From contig JANQMU010000042.1 in assembly GCA_028279875.1 (NCBI GenBank), positions 45,131-109,130 on the forward strand: a stretch of DNA of 64,000 nt, read 5' to 3'. Positions 28,658 through 37,659 of the stretch are shown here, in pieces (the stretch's first letter is position 1; each line of letters begins with the position of its first letter). Position numbers and translations under genes: made by a program. The notes beneath the pieces are model-generated. The model was not told the DNA's origin. It ran no database searches and saw only the letters and a list, made by a program, of their open reading frames with translations. The stretch is from Rhizobiaceae bacterium (GTDB lineage: Bacteria > Pseudomonadota > Alphaproteobacteria > Rhizobiales > Rhizobiaceae).

Positions 28658-28716
28658 CGGAAGTACCCCGCCGATGCGGCAGCCCTCCATGCCATCGTGT
28701 CACCGGAATTGTGCCG

Positions 28717-29112
28717 TCACTCGGGCACCGCTTCGACATAATACCACCGGCCCTTTTTCTTTCTGAACCGGCTGCACTCCCGGTGCGTGACGAGTTGGCC
28801 CCCCGCCAAAAATCGTGCCTCGAACAAGACCGTGCCCTCGCGGTCCGCAGAACCGCCGCCATGCACCGCGATCACCGTCAAACCCGTCCAGTGATTGTCG
28901 GCCGCCCGGCGGGCCGTCCCGGCCGTATCGAAGAGCGGCTGGTGCCTGGGCCAAAGAGTGTCACGGAGATACTCAATGCGCTCCAGAACATGGGCGGAAT
29001 AACGCGAGCGCATCAGGTCTTCAGCGGTCTCGGGCAGGGCCTCGCCGTCGAGGAATCGCCCGCAACATCTGGAAAGCGGCAACTCACGGCCGCAGGGACA
29101 GGAGGGGGTCAT
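28717..29112 (-). CDS. YchJ family SEC-C motif protein
   Basis: This 131-aa protein begins with the SEC-C zinc motif CPCGRELPLSRCC. The YchJ core follows (PETAEDLMRSRYSAHV, then TGLTVIAVHGG and VLFEARF), an NTF2-like fold, and it ends in KKGRWYYVEAVPE. The function is unknown. SEC-C motifs bind zinc and often mediate contact with protein-handling machinery. The frame extends upstream to 29343, but only the ATG at 29112 fits the family start. It is on the same strand as the luxR-type gene, 220 bases downstream of its end. Confidence 0.9.
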   Translation of the reverse strand: MTPSCPCGRELPLSRCCGRFLDGEALPETAEDLMRSRYSAHVLERIEYLRDTLWPRHQPLFDTAGTARRAADNHWTGLTVIAVHGGGSADREGTVLFEARFLAGGQLVTHRECSRFRKKKGRWYYVEAVPE

Positions 29113-29332
29113 GCCAAACCTTTTGCCGGGCGGGGACATCTCATACCAAAAGCCGCAAGGACGGTGAGGCTTTGCATTGTTTCTTATTTGGGATTTCGAC
29201 GATGGTGTCCATCCCGTTTCCGGAACTTGCCCACATGATCGATTCGCAGCGTTTTCCAAGCCCCGCCCACCGGGATCGGCGCGGGCCATGGTTGCCGGTG
29301 ACCATGGCGCCCATTGCGTGTCCTGCCGGACC

Positions 29333-30076
29333 CTATTTCTCAATCAGGGCGTAGAACTGGCGCAGCAGGTTTGTCTGGCTCTTGACCTGGCACTTTTCCA
29401 GGAGATTGCGGATGTGCCAGCGCACGGTGCCGTAGGTTCTGCCCGTCTCGGCGGCGATCGCCTTCAGCGAATAGCCTTCCAGCAGATAGGACAGGATTTC
29501 GATTTCGGTCCTGGTCAGGTCGAATGTCGCGCCGAAGTGTCTGAGCTTGTCGTTCGGCTGCTGATGGACCAGGGCTTCGGTGTCTACCGTCTTCATCAGG
29601 TAGCGCACGAACAGGCCAAGGCGCATTTTTTCCGCATCGGAAAAATCGCCACCTGCCTCATCGCGCCAGACAAGGAAACTCAGATCGGTCCCGTCGCTCA
29701 GCCGCGCCGGAACGATCATCATATAGAACAGGCCGTTCGACGAAAAGAAATCATAGAAGGCACCGAGCTTCCGGAACTCTTCGTCGGGGAACATATCGGT
29801 CCGGCGCGCGGGCTCCAGGCTCGGCAGTTCCGATTCGCGGATCTGCATCTGACGGTGGAAGCCGAGTTCGACGCATTTCCTGACAACAGGCTCATCAGTC
29901 GTGGCGATGATCTCAAGGCTGTCGTCCTCCCAGCCACGCTCGTCATTGCGCACCCGATAGAACATGCAGTGCGCATCGAAAATCCAGCGGAAATTTCCGG
30001 CGAAAGCCTGCCAGTCGAGCCGTCCTTCTTCCAGATGGTCGCGTGCGGCATCGTAGAGCTGTTCAAGAATATGCAT
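29333..30076 (-). CDS. LuxR-family transcriptional regulator
   Basis: This 247-aa regulator has an N-terminal sensor-like domain (about 1-170, not a clear autoinducer domain) and a C-terminal LuxR-type helix-turn-helix (about 180-245). The latter reads LTRTEIEILSYLLEGYSLKA, then IAAETGRTYGTVRWHIRNLL. It has no receiver domain. It diverges from the autotransporter gene across 318 bases that contain a 14-base palindrome (30188-30201), so control of that gene and of itself is plausible. The signal is unknown. Confidence 0.87.
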   Translation of the reverse strand: MHILEQLYDAARDHLEEGRLDWQAFAGNFRWIFDAHCMFYRVRNDERGWEDDSLEIIATTDEPVVRKCVELGFHRQMQIRESELPSLEPARRTDMFPDEEFRKLGAFYDFFSSNGLFYMMIVPARLSDGTDLSFLVWRDEAGGDFSDAEKMRLGLFVRYLMKTVDTEALVHQQPNDKLRHFGATFDLTRTEIEILSYLLEGYSLKAIAAETGRTYGTVRWHIRNLLEKCQVKSQTNLLRQFYALIEK

Positions 30077-30394
30077 GACGGTTTCCGTTCGCCGATTCGG
30101 TGGGCTTCGCTGCGAAACGGGCGCGTCCGATCACATCCGGCAGCGATGAAAAAGTTTTTATTGACAACAGGTTGAAGGTAACAGGGCAATCCACGTGGAT
30201 TCAACATAGGAGGTTCTTCCATCCGGAAGGCCGCATGTTTGTGCGGGCCTTCGGTTTGAATGCCGCGCAGCGGCAGATTTACACGAGCGACGATCCGCCG
30301 AAACCTGCCATTTGGCAGGCGTGTCGCGCCCCCGCCTTGGCTATTGGTCGTGGTGACCAAACGGCAACGTGTACACAACTTCGGAGAGATCAGG
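30077..30394. promoter_or_regulatory. divergent control region luxR / autotransporter, with palindrome and hairpin
   Basis: This 318-base region holds no gene. It contains the palindrome AATCCACGTGGATT (30188-30201), a TTGACA box near 30155-30160, and a strong hairpin at 30226-30252 (GAAGGCC-GCA paired with TGC-GGGCCTTC, one bulge, loop TGTTTG). The palindrome is a candidate LuxR-type operator. The hairpin would lie in the leader of the plus-strand transcript and lacks a long T-run. Functions are inference. Confidence 0.4.
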
Positions 30395-32293
30395 GTGCTC
30401 ATTCAACGGCGGCATCGTAAAGGCCCTTTCGCGCGCGGACACAAGCTGTTCACCTGTCTGCCCATCGCCTTGTTTTCAGCGGTTTTGCCGGCTCAGGCGC
30501 AAAACATCCTCGTTCAGAACGGCCAGACGGTTACGACAACCCAGACGATCAATCTGGACAGCAGCGTGTGGTGGATTGAACAGGGCGGTGCGATTAACGT
30601 GACCGGGCTCACCGCGGGCGTCAATATCCTGGCCTCCGATGTTTTGTTGCAGAATTTCGGCACAATCACCGCAAGCGGCACATTTGCGCGCGGCATCGCC
30701 GATCAGTTCGGAGTTGCGCCGTCCAATTCCATTTTCAACAACGGCACCATCACCGTCATCGGCGATCGGGTGACCGGCGTGCTCAGCGGCAGCAATGGCG
30801 GCTCGACGACCAATAGTGGAACGATCATTGCCGACGGCCCGGATGGCACCGCGGTCGCGGTGCTGGCCAGCGATTACGGGGTCCTCAACACCGGCACGCT
30901 TATCGGACGCAACGGTTCCAGTGCATTTTCGGCCAGCAACGACCGTGTCCTCCTCGTCAATGGCGGCCTCGTAACCGCTGACAACGGTTTCACCGTGGCG
31001 GCCTTCCTGGAGCCGCAGGGCGTCGTGCTCAACGGTGGCCGTATCGTCGCCGGACCCGGAACCGATGCGATTGACTTCTATGCGCCGGACGCCATCAGGG
31101 GAACCGTCGATAATGCCGGTTTGATCATCGCGCCGCTCGATCGTTATGCAGTCCGGTTTACGGCGGACGACAGTCCCGACATCATTCGCATCCAGTCTGG
31201 CAGCATCATCCAGGGGATGCTTGATTTCGCTACCGGCAGCGACCGGTTCATTGTCGAGCGCGGCCTGTCGATCGATTATACGTTCGAGGCCGGGGGCGTG
31301 CCGGAAACGGTCGAGGCGAACGGCGCCCGGACGTGGCTGATCGGCAACCGGGTCGTCATCGTCGACCCGTCCGCGATCCAGCTTGGCCGCAACCTCGCGC
31401 CGGAGATCGCCGGAAGCGTCCTGAACACGGTCGGCGAACGGTTGGCGAAATCCGGCGCCGGCGGTGATCCCGCGACGCACGGAATCTGGTTCAGACCGTT
31501 CGGCAGTTTCACCGAGTCGGATATCGCCGGCAGCTCGGCGACGGGGGAGGCAACGGTCGGCGGAGCGCTGTTCGGCGCGGATGCCATGGTGTCGGACAGG
31601 ATCCATGGCGGCCTGTTCGGTGGCATAGCCTATTCGGACTGGTCGCCGCAGACCGGCCTCGGCGGATCGGCAACGACCGGGTTCGGCGGCGCCTTTGCCA
31701 AGTTCGGGGACCGTGTTTCCCTCGCGGCCGTTGCCGGCAATGCGCCGACGGCCTATCGGCGCACCATGCTCAACAACACCGTGCTGGGTGGCATCGAGAC
31801 CATCGACAAGAATATGGGCGGCTGGTTTGTGGCGCCCGAGGTGTCGGTGAACGGGCCGGTGTTCACGATTCAGGGCCGCGGTGTGCGTCCGAGCCTGCGC
31901 GGACGGGCTGTCTTTGCCCGCAGCGATGGCTCCCAGGATTCGGAATCCGGCGTCAATATCACGGTCGACTCCAGTTCGACGACGACCCTGGAAGCCCGGG
32001 CGCAGCTTGCCATTGACGTCTTCAGAACGTCGATGACGCTTGCCGAATTGCGGCTCGGCCTCGATGCGCGCAGCGTCAGCGGCGGGGATAACGAGGCGGT
32101 GAATATCGCCGGTCAGGTCGTTCCCGTCAGCGCGGCGCCGCGCGAATCCTCCGGTTTCGGCGGTTTCATCGGCGGCCGGGTCGAACATGCGGTGGGTGAC
32201 GCGATCTCGCTGTTCCTCGCTACCGAGATCGGCGTCATGACCGATACAAGCTTTTCCGGCAGCGCTCGCGGCGGCGTGCGTGTCGCCTTTTGA
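30395..32293 (+). CDS. autotransporter-type outer-membrane protein
   Basis: This 632-aa protein starts at a GTG (GGAGA 8 bases upstream). Its long signal region is basic and then hydrophobic, ending FSAVLPAQAQ. Residues about 40-350 are a beta-helix passenger with many Asn/Gly turns (FGTITASGTFARGIA, NNGTITVIGDRVTG, NSGTIIADGPDG). The last 260 residues form an autotransporter barrel (HGIWFRPFGSF, FGGAFAKFGDRVSLAAVAG) and end in the aromatic VAF. The passenger is short and its ligand is unknown. It diverges from a LuxR-type regulator. Confidence 0.85.
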   Translation: MLIQRRHRKGPFARGHKLFTCLPIALFSAVLPAQAQNILVQNGQTVTTTQTINLDSSVWWIEQGGAINVTGLTAGVNILASDVLLQNFGTITASGTFARGIADQFGVAPSNSIFNNGTITVIGDRVTGVLSGSNGGSTTNSGTIIADGPDGTAVAVLASDYGVLNTGTLIGRNGSSAFSASNDRVLLVNGGLVTADNGFTVAAFLEPQGVVLNGGRIVAGPGTDAIDFYAPDAIRGTVDNAGLIIAPLDRYAVRFTADDSPDIIRIQSGSIIQGMLDFATGSDRFIVERGLSIDYTFEAGGVPETVEANGARTWLIGNRVVIVDPSAIQLGRNLAPEIAGSVLNTVGERLAKSGAGGDPATHGIWFRPFGSFTESDIAGSSATGEATVGGALFGADAMVSDRIHGGLFGGIAYSDWSPQTGLGGSATTGFGGAFAKFGDRVSLAAVAGNAPTAYRRTMLNNTVLGGIETIDKNMGGWFVAPEVSVNGPVFTIQGRGVRPSLRGRAVFARSDGSQDSESGVNITVDSSSTTTLEARAQLAIDVFRTSMTLAELRLGLDARSVSGGDNEAVNIAGQVVPVSAAPRESSGFGGFIGGRVEHAVGDAISLFLATEIGVMTDTSFSGSARGGVRVAF

Positions 32294-32519
32294 GCGGCCG
32301 TCAGGGGCGTCCATCCGGTTATCACAATTGACCAATCCGCGCGGCTTCACGTGATAATTTTGTCATGGGATCGTAGTGGCTTTTTGCTCAGTGCCGTTTC
32401 CTGTTCGTCGCCATCCGGAACCAAGTGAACTATCGCAGCAATTGAGGCGGGACGGACGCGCCCGTCGGCCTGGCGAGGAGAATGTGGGAGTCGAACGGTT
32501 TTTGGTTTAGAAAAGCCTG

Positions 32520-34535
32520 ATGCTTCCGAGAGAACCCGCATTTGGCCTGATCGTGCTGCTTGCCCTTGTCGGTGTTTTACTCGCCGCACCGGGCGCTTTC
32601 GGCGCTGAGACGCCATCGAGCGTTCCGCAGATCATGCTGAACGATGCGGTTCTGGATCGGCTTCATAAGCAACGCGCCGAAGACGCGGAGCTGGATGCCG
32701 ATTTTCAGTCTCTGATGGCGTCTGCGGATGCCTTGCTGAAAAAGCCGACAATCGCAGATGAGTTTCAGGATAATTATCAAGGTGAGCCCGGCGCCATACG
32801 GCTCATTGGTGAAAAGTCGGTCGAGCGTTTGACCACCATCGGGATGGCCTGGCGGACAACCGGAGACGCGCGTTATGCCAGGCGCGGGCGATCGGAGCTT
32901 CTGGGGCTTGCGCAACTCGACACATGGTACCCCGCTCATTTCCTTGGCCTGACCCGGGTCACGCTGGCGGTGGCGCTTGGCTATAGCTGGATGAGCGGCA
33001 CGCTGAGCGAAAGCGACCACCGGATCATTCAGAAGGCACTCATCGACAAGGCCCTTCGCGAAGGTCTGCGGATTTATGATCGGGATCAGTATTCTTTCGA
33101 CAGCGGATGGCTCGTTCCGCATCAATGGGTGCCGCCCGTCCATGTACCCGATACGATGCCTGACGGCACGGCGGTCGCGGACATCACCTGGCCGGTCGCC
33201 TCGTTCAACTGGAATATCGTCTGCAACACCGGGCTGGTGATCGCCGCGCTGGCCGTGTCCGGGGCAGAGCCCGATCTGGCGGCGGATGTCATCGACCGCG
33301 CCCGAAGATCGCTGCGCAACGGCTTTTCGCTTTTCGCACCTGACGGCGCATGGCCCGAAGGCCCGATGTACGGGGCGCTGTCGGCCCGCGATGCGGCCCT
33401 TCTGGTGACCGCCCTTGAAAGCGTGTACGGACATGATTTCGGCCTGTCCGAAGTCGCCGGGTTGCCCGGTGTCGGCGACTATCTCATGCATGCCACCGGA
33501 CCAACCGGGCTGTTGTTCAATTATGGTGACAGCGACACGAGAACCGACCCGATTGCCCTGCCGTGGCTGTCCACCCGATTTGGCCGCCCGGATTATGATT
33601 GGCGCAAAACAGGCGCACCGCGTTCCTCCGACCCCGCGCTCAATCTGATATGGCGGCGCAGCGAGGGCGTCAGTCCGACGGTGAGGCAACCGACCTCGCT
33701 CTGGTTCGGTGGTTATGGGCTGGTGACGATGCGGTCTGCCTGGGACGATCCGCAGGCGACCTATGTGGGCTTCAAGGCGGGGCCTTTGCAAAGCCATCAC
33801 AACAACCTCGATGCCGGCACATTCGTGATCGATGCACAGGGCGTTCGCTGGGCCGTCGATCTGGGAAGAGGGAACTACGGTCTTCCCGGATATTTCACAT
33901 CAAGACGGTTCGACTATTACCGCACGGCAACCATCGGTCAGAACACGCTGGTCTTCGATGGTGCCAATCAGCGCGCAACCGGGCGGGGGAGTATCGAAGA
34001 TTTCGGCCAGATTCCGAATTTCAACTTCACCATTGCCGACCTTTCCGATCCCTACATGGCCCGCCCCGGGTCCATCCGCCGGGGCGTCGCACTCATCAAC
34101 GATGACACCGTGCTTGTTCAAGACGAGATCTCACGAGACCATACCGATCCCGTGCTTTGGACAATGCACACGGCTGCAACGCTGCATTTGGCGGACAACA
34201 GGGCAACACTGACGCAGAACGGCAAGGAGATGACGGTTATCATCCTGTCGCCCTCCGGTGCGCATTTCGAGATATTGTCGGCCGATCCGTGCGAGACGCA
34301 ATACAATGCGTTCTGCCGTGAGCAGAACCCCAATACCGGCATCCGGCGTCTGGTGATTTTGTTCGATGAACCGCCAGAGTCTCAATTGCGCCGGATCACG
34401 GTGCTGTTCTCTCCTGACGCCGACCGCGCAAGGGCGGCGATGCCCGATGTCATACCGCTTGACGAATGGCGGCTCTCCGCGACGATACCGCGAGAACGCG
34501 CAACGACAGTTCCGGTGACCGCGACATCGGATTAA
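32520..34535 (+). CDS. heparinase II/III / alginate lyase family secreted enzyme
   Basis: This 671-aa protein has a signal peptide (LIVLLALVGVLLAAPGAFGA), an alpha/alpha-toroid alginate-lyase-like domain (about 60-340) and a C-terminal heparinase II/III-like beta-sandwich (about 370-640). The key block is GPLQSHHNNLDAGTFVID followed by ATIGQNTLVFDGANQ, and HTDPVLWTMHT follows later. Such lyases cleave uronic-acid polysaccharides by beta-elimination, and His/Tyr residues in these blocks act in catalysis. The substrate is undetermined. The start ATG has only a weak ribosome site. It sits between two outer-membrane protein genes. Confidence 0.85.
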   Translation: MLPREPAFGLIVLLALVGVLLAAPGAFGAETPSSVPQIMLNDAVLDRLHKQRAEDAELDADFQSLMASADALLKKPTIADEFQDNYQGEPGAIRLIGEKSVERLTTIGMAWRTTGDARYARRGRSELLGLAQLDTWYPAHFLGLTRVTLAVALGYSWMSGTLSESDHRIIQKALIDKALREGLRIYDRDQYSFDSGWLVPHQWVPPVHVPDTMPDGTAVADITWPVASFNWNIVCNTGLVIAALAVSGAEPDLAADVIDRARRSLRNGFSLFAPDGAWPEGPMYGALSARDAALLVTALESVYGHDFGLSEVAGLPGVGDYLMHATGPTGLLFNYGDSDTRTDPIALPWLSTRFGRPDYDWRKTGAPRSSDPALNLIWRRSEGVSPTVRQPTSLWFGGYGLVTMRSAWDDPQATYVGFKAGPLQSHHNNLDAGTFVIDAQGVRWAVDLGRGNYGLPGYFTSRRFDYYRTATIGQNTLVFDGANQRATGRGSIEDFGQIPNFNFTIADLSDPYMARPGSIRRGVALINDDTVLVQDEISRDHTDPVLWTMHTAATLHLADNRATLTQNGKEMTVIILSPSGAHFEILSADPCETQYNAFCREQNPNTGIRRLVILFDEPPESQLRRITVLFSPDADRARAAMPDVIPLDEWRLSATIPRERATTVPVTATSD

Positions 34536-34721
34536 GGGTTTCGGGCGTCCATCCGATCACCGAACTACATGTCCGCCTGCGAGCATCCGCGCAGGAATTC
34601 AGAAAACTGTAACCGAAAACTGGAAACAGATTGCGTTTGGACTCTGACGGGACTTCTGTTTAGGATCGATAAGATTTTACTCCAAATTACTGGTCGTGAA
34701 TTTCTTTTGGGGGGTGGGGCG

Positions 34722-36008
34722 ATGTTTTGGAGAGTACCGAACCGGCTGATGGCCGGCTTCATGCTTGTGGTGTCTTTCGTTGTGTTTGGCGGTGTTTCGG
34801 CGCAGGCCCAATCCGAGGAGGAGTTGCTGAGCAGTATCCGTTTTTTCACGGAACAATATGAAGAGGCCTGCAAGCGGATTGACCGCTTCAAGAAAGAGCA
34901 GGCCGAGCTCGAGGCAAAAATGCAAGCGGCGCTGGACAAGGAAAAGCCGAAAATCGATGCCGCCAGGGCCTACCGTGACGCGGCCAACCAGCGGGTGGAA
35001 GAGTGGCAGGCTGTCATTGACGATCCCAGCTCATCCGACATGCAACGTTATAACGCGCGCCAAGCCGCCGCCAAATGGCGGAACGAAGCCAGTGCGGAGA
35101 CGCGTTACATCAGCCGGATTGAAATTCGAATCCGCCGTCAGTTCAACGACGATATTTACGATTACAACCGGCGCATCGGTGATGAGGAGCGGACCAAGAA
35201 GGAGTATGCAAAAGAACTCGAGGATCTGCGCTATCGCCTGAAGAATCCAGGCGGCGGCCCCATCATCGCCGCCAAACCGAGGAACGAGCTTCCCGGTGAG
35301 GAGCCGGGTTCGCCAGCCGATGTGTCAGTCCCGGAAGGCGGGGGCGCCACTGCCTCACCGGCCGGCCAAGCCCTCCAATCGATCTTCAACAATTTCGAGC
35401 CGGTCTTCCAGATCGGTGGCGGCATCAATTTTCCAACTGGCGATCGTGCCTTTTCGGACTTCAACCAAGGGCTGGATGCCGATCCGGGCGGATTTGCCAT
35501 GGGAGGTATCGGCCTTAAATCGCCTCTGGGGCGATCTGCAAATGACTTCTCCTATGGGCTGGGCGTCGTTGTCCAGCACCAGCAGGTCGACAACCGCCAA
35601 CTGGTTAATTTCAACGCTCCGGGAACACTCCCCCTTGGCGGTGAAAGCAAGGCGACCAGCATTTATGGACGTTTTTCGGTTGAGCGGCCTTTCTTCGCGA
35701 ATGCCTCCAATGGCGGTTTGCAGCTGCTGAAATGGGAGGTCAGCGCGGGCGCTGGCGTGGCCTTCCAGAAATTCAGCGCCACCAATGGCGGAGCCACCGT
35801 ACTCAGCGGCAGCGCGACAACACCGATGCTGAATTTCACCGGGGGCTTTACATATCCGGTAACCGAAAACATCGATTTCGGCGTCACCGGATATGCCACC
35901 TGGTTCGACAGCTATCATGTCAGCACCGGCACGGTGTCCTCACGCTTCGCGGAAACCTGGGACCTCGGTGTGTTCGGGCACCTGAAATTTCGGCTGCCCC
36001 GCTACTGA
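34722..36008 (+). CDS. secreted coiled-coil plus beta-barrel outer-membrane protein, unknown function
   Basis: This 428-aa protein has a signal peptide (MLVVSFVVFGGVSAQAQ). A charged coiled-coil follows at about 30-170 (ACKRIDRFKKEQAELEAKMQ and later EERTKKEYAKELEDLRYRL), then a Pro/Gly linker. The C-terminal domain (about 225-428) has alternating strands and a terminal aromatic (FGHLKFRLPRY), consistent with an 8- to 12-strand barrel. I do not recognise the family. The start at 34722 follows a GGGGTGGGG stretch. Upstream in-frame codons to 34569 have no support. Confidence 0.75.
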   Translation: MFWRVPNRLMAGFMLVVSFVVFGGVSAQAQSEEELLSSIRFFTEQYEEACKRIDRFKKEQAELEAKMQAALDKEKPKIDAARAYRDAANQRVEEWQAVIDDPSSSDMQRYNARQAAAKWRNEASAETRYISRIEIRIRRQFNDDIYDYNRRIGDEERTKKEYAKELEDLRYRLKNPGGGPIIAAKPRNELPGEEPGSPADVSVPEGGGATASPAGQALQSIFNNFEPVFQIGGGINFPTGDRAFSDFNQGLDADPGGFAMGGIGLKSPLGRSANDFSYGLGVVVQHQQVDNRQLVNFNAPGTLPLGGESKATSIYGRFSVERPFFANASNGGLQLLKWEVSAGAGVAFQKFSATNGGATVLSGSATTPMLNFTGGFTYPVTENIDFGVTGYATWFDSYHVSTGTVSSRFAETWDLGVFGHLKFRLPRY

Positions 36009-36038
36009 GGGGGCATAACTCGCTCTAGGTAACACATT

Positions 36039-36845
36039 TCACCTGACGCCATGGCCCAGAAGCGCGGTGGCGGAGAGGCGCGTTGGAAAGGGGCCGGCAA
36101 TCGCCTCGACATGTTCGACCGCACGGGCCGATCTCTCCTGCCAGATGTCGTCCGGAATGGACTTTCTCATCATCACGATGGGTGCGGTGCCCTTGACCAT
36201 ATCGTTCCAGAACGCCTCTGCAGAGGCGAAATCCGTTGAATCCTCGACTTCATGGATGACAATTTCGCGGAACCCGGCCCCGGACAGTTCGGCCTTGAGG
36301 ATCTCCGGATTTTCCAGGGACGTCTCGTCGTATCGCGGGTCCGGAATGTCCGGATTGATCTTCTGCATTCCGCGAAACATCGTTTCCAGTAGCGGCGACC
36401 GGGAAAGGGCGGCCCAACTGGATACGCACACATGTCCACCGGGCTTCAGCGTTCTGTGCAACTGTGCATAGCCTTTTGCCCTGTCCGGAAAGAACATCAG
36501 GCCGAACATGGAAAACGAAGCATCGAAAACGCTGTCGTCAAACGGCAGGGATTGCCCGTCTCCGTGATGCGGATCGATATTCCCGATTCCCTCGGATGAC
36601 AGGGTCTGCGCGAGGAGTGCGATCATCTCTTCCGAAAAATCGACGGCCGTCACTTTCGCCACCTTGTCCGCCGCGGCGAGCGCCAGCGTTCCGGGGCCGC
36701 AGCCGATATCGGCAATGTGGTGGGAACCCTGCAGCGGGATCAATTCCAACGCGGCGTCGCTGTAGCCCTGGAAGAGGCCCATCGTGACGTCCGAATAGCC
36801 CCGGGCAACCGAATCCCAAGGCGCGACCGTGCCCATCATGCTCAT
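36039..36845 (-). CDS. class I SAM-dependent methyltransferase (UbiE/Methyltransf_11 type)
   Basis: This 268-aa enzyme has the SAM-binding loop HIADIGCGPGTLALAAA, the acidic residue in VTAVDFSEEMIALL, and the later motifs FDASFSMFGLMFFPD and LKPGGHVCVSSWA. The C-terminal cap domain is like that of enzymes acting on small or lipid substrates, and the substrate is unknown. ATG 36845 has AAGGGG about 7 bases upstream, and an ATG at 36890 is less well supported. It converges on the outer-membrane gene with a 30-base gap. Confidence 0.85.
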   Translation of the reverse strand: MSMMGTVAPWDSVARGYSDVTMGLFQGYSDAALELIPLQGSHHIADIGCGPGTLALAAADKVAKVTAVDFSEEMIALLAQTLSSEGIGNIDPHHGDGQSLPFDDSVFDASFSMFGLMFFPDRAKGYAQLHRTLKPGGHVCVSSWAALSRSPLLETMFRGMQKINPDIPDPRYDETSLENPEILKAELSGAGFREIVIHEVEDSTDFASAEAFWNDMVKGTAPIVMMRKSIPDDIWQERSARAVEHVEAIAGPFPTRLSATALLGHGVR

Positions 36846-37022
36846 CTGGATGCCCCTTTCATCCGTGAGTGAGACGGAACATTCTCCCATGTTTTTCGAT
36901 GACTGTCACCGGAGCCCGGAATCATGTGTGTTCGATTGCAAGGCCGGGTTCGTCTGGATTCATGGCCTGCCGCTGAGCAGCGATCCGATTGTCCGCCTTT
37001 CCCTTAATTCCCGAACGGGCTC

Positions 37023-37493
37023 TTAACGGTATTTCGCCGCGGTGATGAACTCGCCGAAGGATTCGCACCAGACCAACACGGTCGTGTATTGCGCGACATC
37101 GACGCCGTCCGGAATGTCCAGCAGGAAACCGTCGAAGGATTTGACGTCGCCGACGAGCTGCGCGTCATCCTTGAGCGGCAGGAAGCCATCTTCGTCCTCG
37201 ACAAAGGTGCTGACGAGATAGACCTTGTAGTCGGGACCGGGGGAGAGGCGGCCTTCATGGACAATCCGGGTCGGTGTCAGGCTGATCGTGCCTTCGCCCC
37301 AGTGCAGGAAATCGCTGCCTTCAAGGTCGCGGGTGAATTCCGCCGTGAACAGGGCGTCTTGCGCCTGTTGCTCAAGCAGCGCCGCGTCGGGTGCCTCGGG
37401 CGCCGTCAAAATGGGCAGGAAGTAGATGCCAAGGGCAAAGCCGATGCCGAGCATCGCCCCGTGGGAAATCACCATCAAGATCAAACGGAGCAT
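37023..37493 (-). CDS. DM13 domain membrane-anchored protein
   Basis: This 156-aa protein has an N-terminal anchor (MVISHGAMLGIGFALGIYFL) and a periplasmic DM13 domain at about 50-155. The markers are LHWGEGTISL, GRLSPGPDYKVYLVS, VGDVKSFDGFLLDIP and the conserved cysteine in VLVWCESFGEFI. DM13 domains are proposed to act in redox or hydroxylation reactions. The real function is unknown. It diverges from the macA-type gene 167 bases away. Confidence 0.86.
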   Translation of the reverse strand: MLRLILMVISHGAMLGIGFALGIYFLPILTAPEAPDAALLEQQAQDALFTAEFTRDLEGSDFLHWGEGTISLTPTRIVHEGRLSPGPDYKVYLVSTFVEDEDGFLPLKDDAQLVGDVKSFDGFLLDIPDGVDVAQYTTVLVWCESFGEFITAAKYR

Positions 37494-37659
37494 GCCGCAC
37501 CTCCCTGTATGCTCGCGACTCTACAGGATCGCGGCGGCGCTGAGTAGGGGCTCGTCCCGTGTCAGCGCCCGGAACGTTCGACGGCAATTGATCTTGGTCA
37601 GTTGGCGATCCGCTGACGGGTGTAAACTGCGCGTTTCACCACCGATTGTCGGGGTCACC

